A stretch of 40,048 nucleotides of DNA, from contig JAPOGE010000008.1 in assembly GCA_028283345.1 (NCBI GenBank), positions 1-40,048 on the forward strand, read 5' to 3'. Position 1 is the stretch's first letter; every line of letters begins with the position of its first letter. This document shows, one piece after another, positions 36,683-40,048 of the stretch. Under the pieces are notes generated by a model. That model had not been told where the DNA came from, did not search any database, and saw only the letters and a list, made by a program, of their open reading frames with translations. The stretch is from Candidatus Poseidoniales archaeon. GTDB taxonomy: Archaea; Thermoplasmatota; Poseidoniia; Poseidoniales; Poseidoniaceae. The position numbers and the translations under genes are program-made.

Positions 36683-37774
36683 ATGGCAGGAATCAGTCGT
36701 GAAGTCGGCCCAGTGATTCTGATTATCTTCAGTTTGATAGCCGCCCGTGAGGTTTGGCCATATGCTGATGTTCACGACCCACATCTACTCATCGATGGCT
36801 TTGTACTCGAGGAGGTGATGACCGACTTGGGTGGCCCGACCTGTCTGCATTGGGCGACCGATTCAGCGCTTCTCATCTGCGACCGCGATGAGGGAACATT
36901 GCTTGCAGTACTCTACAATAGTGCCGACGCTTTCATTCCTAATGTGATAATCAAAAACCTCGATGCACCTCACGGTGCTCTGACATGGCAAGACCCCGAC
37001 AGCGGCGAATGGCGACTTTTCGTTTCCGAAAAGGGAAAATTGTCGGCTTGGAATATCTCAAGTAATGACCCACTATCATGGACAATGGGGGAGAAACAGG
37101 TGTTGGTCGAGGGAATCCCCAGTGGCAACCATCAAACAAATGCAGTAATGGATGGAGGCAATGGTACTCTGCTGTGGCACAGCGGTAGTACAAAAAATAT
37201 CATCGTCGAGGCGGATGAGCGCAATGCAGCCTTACTCTGGGTCGACCCTTGGTCGGGAGAACACGGAGTTGCGGCCAGCGGGGTACGTAATTCTTACGAT
37301 GGCACCTGGGTTGAGGGAATGGGATATGTGTTCACCGATAATGGCCGAGACTGGGAGGGCGACCATCCACCTGAAGAGGTCAACCTACTGATGGTTGGTG
37401 CCGATTACGGCTGGCCTGATGATGACCCCGAACATCCAGTTCCCGCAGGGACGGTTGGCCCGATAGCGACCTGGACTCCACACAGCAGCATCAACGGCAT
37501 CGATACCCGGCCGGAAAATTCGTCACTACCTGGCGGAGAGTACACGGTTTACGTGACCGTCTATGGCTCGTGGAATACCGCGATTCCCCAAGGCCACGAA
37601 ATAATCAGAATTGATTTCACTCAGGATTCCAACGGTGATTGGAGCGGACAATCCACAGTCATCGCCAAGGATATCGGAACCCCCCTGCCCCTGAGATTTC
37701 ACCCGACCACCGGTGACCTGTATTTCGCCAATTTCGGCGAAGGCGGCTCACTGTGGAGAATCTCAGAAGCGTGA
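36683..37774 (+). CDS. PQQ-type glucose/sorbosone dehydrogenase-like beta-propeller protein
   Basis: GPTCLHWATDSALLICDRDEGTLLAV...DNGRDWEGDHPPEEVNLLMVGADYGWPDDD...VYGSWNTAIPQGHEIIRIDF...PLPLRFHPTTGDLYFANFGEGGSLWRI; resembles the GSDH family. Confidence 0.75.
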   Translation: MAGISREVGPVILIIFSLIAAREVWPYADVHDPHLLIDGFVLEEVMTDLGGPTCLHWATDSALLICDRDEGTLLAVLYNSADAFIPNVIIKNLDAPHGALTWQDPDSGEWRLFVSEKGKLSAWNISSNDPLSWTMGEKQVLVEGIPSGNHQTNAVMDGGNGTLLWHSGSTKNIIVEADERNAALLWVDPWSGEHGVAASGVRNSYDGTWVEGMGYVFTDNGRDWEGDHPPEEVNLLMVGADYGWPDDDPEHPVPAGTVGPIATWTPHSSINGIDTRPENSSLPGGEYTVYVTVYGSWNTAIPQGHEIIRIDFTQDSNGDWSGQSTVIAKDIGTPLPLRFHPTTGDLYFANFGEGGSLWRISEA

Positions 37775-37790
37775 TCCTTCAGTACTGTTG

Positions 37791-37818
37791 TAAGCGTATT
37801 GAAGGAGCACAGGCCGAG
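37791..37818 (-). repeat. Degenerate copy of the tRNA-Cys 3' end plus flank (28 nt)
   Basis: TAAGCGTATTGAAGGAGCACAGGCCGAG vs CAAGCGTATCGTAAGAGCACAGGCCGAG at 37920..37947: 24/28 identical by eye. Confidence 0.8.
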
Positions 37819-37935
37819 CCAGCGAACTGGACTGAGCGAAGACATCATCGGGCGATACGAGCGAGGGAAGTTCGCGGCCAGGCCAGTGCGTGTACAGTAC
37901 CTAACGTGTACTACTACTACAAGCGTATCGTAAGA

Positions 37936-38005
37936 GCACAGGCCGAGATTTGAACTCGGGTATCAGGATCTGCAGTCCCGCACATAGCCGCTCTGTCACC
38001 CGTGC
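37936..38005 (-). tRNA. tRNA-Cys (anticodon GCA)
   Basis: Reverse complement GCACGGG TG ACA GAGCGGCTA TGT G CGGGA CTGCAGA TCCTG ATAC CCGAG TTCAAAT CTCGG CCTGTGC folds into a complete cloverleaf; no encoded CCA. Confidence 0.93.
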
Positions 38006-38205
38006 TTATCTTGTCGCACAGACAGGTTATATTTCAACGCGACTTTCTCGATTGCAAGTTGGTGGCACGATGGCCAAACAATTTCCATTCTCTACAATCA
38101 CCATTCTTTTTCTCCCTCTCAGCGATATATTGAGATATGTAAGCCACCATATTGAAAGGCTGTAGCCCCAAGCATACGCTATCCCATTAGGGTAGAGGTG
38201 TTAGG

Positions 38206-39357
38206 ATGCCGGATATGAATCGACATTTGGACAGTGTCGGCAGGGGATTTGCTGATTTTCTTATCCCTCCCCCTGAAGGGGTCATCCGTTTCACCGTCGG
38301 TCAGCCCGATTTCATCACCCCTGAGGGTATCAGGGAGGTTGCCATCCAATCCCTGCGCGATGGAGAGACCTCTTACACTCGCACCGGGGGCAGTGAGGAG
38401 TTGTGCAGAACCGTGGCACGCTTTCTTGACGAGAGATGTGGTATCGAGGTCAGCTGGGAAGATGTGGTCGTCACACCGGGCTGTAAGCAGGCTCTGCTCT
38501 ATGCCCTGATGGGTCTGGGCAATCCCGGTGATGAGGTGTTGCTTCTTGCCCCAGCTTGGCCGACCTATGATGCCCAGATTCACCTGGTCGGAATGACCCC
38601 GGTGCATGTACCGACCCTACGACCATCGTTTCACCCTGACATGGAAGCGTTGGAGGCGGCGGTCACCGAGAATACGAAATTCATCTTCATCAACTCACCC
38701 AATAACCCGACGGGGGCGGTCTATACCCCACAGGAGACCAAGGCGCTGGTCGATTTGGCGATACGCCACGACCTGTGGATAATCGATGATATGATCTATG
38801 CGACAATGGTGTGGTCAGACCATCCATACACCTCACCTTCGACCATTGAAGGGGGTTGGGAGCGCACCATCAGCATCGGTGGTTGGTCAAAATCCTGGGC
38901 GATGACCGGGTGGAGATTGGGCTTTTGTGCTGGTCCACCCGAGGCTGCGCGCGCCCTGCACCTGTGCCAGACCAGTGCCGCCACCCACGTCCCGACTTTT
39001 TTGATGAAGGCGGCGGCATTTGCCCTGTTCGATGATGCGGGGCGTATGCCGATGCACAATGCCTTTGGGGAGCGGCGAGAGGTGGTATTTGAGGAATTAT
39101 CCAACATCCCGCAGATATCGGTCAACAAACCCGAGGGGGCATTCTACATCATCATCGACATCACCGCCACCGGGATGGATGACAAGACCTTCGCTAGGCG
39201 AGCCCTCGCCGAGGCACAGGTACAACTCGTTCCCGCCAGCCTGATGCAGGGTGGCGAGGGATATTGTCGAATTTCCTATGCCGCCAGCATCGATGATATC
39301 CGCGAGGGTTGTCGACGTCTGCGCCAGTGGCTCGAAAATATCACCGAAGGCAACTAA
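38206..39357 (+). CDS. Class I/II PLP-dependent aminotransferase
   Basis: IRFTVGQPDFITPEGIREVAIQSLRDGETSYTRTGGSEELCRTVA...FINSPNNPTGAVYTPQETKALVDLA...SIGGWSKSWAMTGWRLGFCAGP (PLP Lys), CRISYA. Confidence 0.93.
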   Translation: MPDMNRHLDSVGRGFADFLIPPPEGVIRFTVGQPDFITPEGIREVAIQSLRDGETSYTRTGGSEELCRTVARFLDERCGIEVSWEDVVVTPGCKQALLYALMGLGNPGDEVLLLAPAWPTYDAQIHLVGMTPVHVPTLRPSFHPDMEALEAAVTENTKFIFINSPNNPTGAVYTPQETKALVDLAIRHDLWIIDDMIYATMVWSDHPYTSPSTIEGGWERTISIGGWSKSWAMTGWRLGFCAGPPEAARALHLCQTSAATHVPTFLMKAAAFALFDDAGRMPMHNAFGERREVVFEELSNIPQISVNKPEGAFYIIIDITATGMDDKTFARRALAEAQVQLVPASLMQGGEGYCRISYAASIDDIREGCRRLRQWLENITEGN

Positions 39358-39467
39358 AACGAAGGCCACAAAGATTCAAATTCAGGCATGGCCTTCGGTA
39401 AGGGGGATGAACTCCACACAACCTTTTCCTCGAAGGCCGAACGTCGTAACGACACGTAGTGACCTTC
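39358..39467. repeat. Intergenic structured repeat element, copy B
   Basis: Starts immediately after the aminotransferase stop; four alternating cores GAAGGCC (39361), GGCCTTC (39390), GAAGGCC (39432), GACCTTC (39461); homologous to 33984..34090. Confidence 0.78.
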
Positions 39468-39509
39468 GGTTGCGGAAATAATGAAATGCTTACAGTCTGA
39501 ATTACCGCC

Positions 39510-40048
39510 ATGGAAGAGGAGTCCGGCGATGGGTCGGTAGAGCAGGAGGTACAAACCCCGCCAGCGGCTGATGCCCCACCACCGAGCGTGGTGGTCGGTG
39601 CCTTTGCCTCACCCGGAGGCCAAGTCGCCCCATTGCTGAGTGGGCAGGTCGTAACTCCCGGTGCAACCGGTGGAATTACCGGGGCGGCAGCATCTCCCTA
39701 TGGAGTGGTAGCCGGGGCTCAACCCAAGTTATCGTTCAAAGATTGGTTCAAACAACTTCACAGCACCACCAATGGTCGTTTCAAAATAATGCTGGTCGCC
39801 ACCATCATAGCGTTGATGACGGTGGTGCCGATTTTCATGGAAATCGCCTCTGATGAGAGTAATTACAACGAGATGTATGCGGACAAACTCGACCAACCTG
39901 TCACCATCGAAGGCAAACAGATGAAGGTCACCCAATTCCCCGAGAGCCCGAGAAGCGAGGATATCCACTGGCTGTCTCTTTCTATTGATGATGGTGATTG
40001 CTGGAGCGACGAATCTCCAGAGGAATCTTCGCTCACCGCGCAGTCAGA
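39510..40048 (+). CDS. Membrane protein, partial (runs off right edge)
   Basis: Manual translation MEEESGDGSVEQEVQTPPAADAPPPSVVVGAFASPGGQ...GRFKIMLVATIIALMTVVPIFMEIASDESNYNEMYADKLDQPVTIEGKQMKVTQFPESPRSEDIHWLSLSIDDGD... open to the window end. Confidence 0.65.
   Translation, partial: MEEESGDGSVEQEVQTPPAADAPPPSVVVGAFASPGGQVAPLLSGQVVTPGATGGITGAAASPYGVVAGAQPKLSFKDWFKQLHSTTNGRFKIMLVATIIALMTVVPIFMEIASDESNYNEMYADKLDQPVTIEGKQMKVTQFPESPRSEDIHWLSLSIDDGDCWSDESPEESSLTAQS

Overview
This window looks like a chromosomal segment from an archaeon, probably a marine euryarchaeon / Thermoplasmatota (Marine Group II-like). That lineage call is an inference from gene content: group II chaperonin, archaeal DnaG-like primase, COG1855-type ATPase/KH protein, and many Asp/Ser/Gly-rich lipoproteins. 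Recognisable housekeeping genes are purH, purN, eno, a dnaG-like primase, a thermosome-like subunit, an ArsA/GET3-type ATPase with an Hsp20-like tail, a mobA-like nucleotidyltransferase, an Lrp/AsnC regulator, a class I/II aminotransferase and one tRNA-Cys(GCA). The rest is mostly envelope or secreted proteins: an MMPL/RND exporter (truncated at the left edge), LVIVD and COG4880-type beta-propellers, a PI-PLC-like lipoprotein, a sugar-dehydrogenase-like propeller, a membrane-tethered HerA-like ATPase, a membrane-anchored winged-helix protein, a 1026-aa helical repeat protein and a TPR protein. I see no CRISPR array, rRNA, transposase or integrase. The most unusual signals are: (i) two copies of a ~107-110 bp structured intergenic element with four alternating inverted GAAGGCC cores and compensatory changes, each just after a stop codon; (ii) a degenerate duplication of the tRNA-Cys 3' end plus its flank; (iii) a COG1855 homologue missing exactly its PIN domain; (iv) a thermosome homologue with an altered GDGTT motif and a Pro/Thr-rich replacement near its C-terminus; (v) a HerA/FtsK-like ATPase fused to a C-terminal membrane domain; and (vi) a divergent pair of large uncharacterised helical-repeat/TPR genes. 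No single region is a clear-cut new defence or mobile system.
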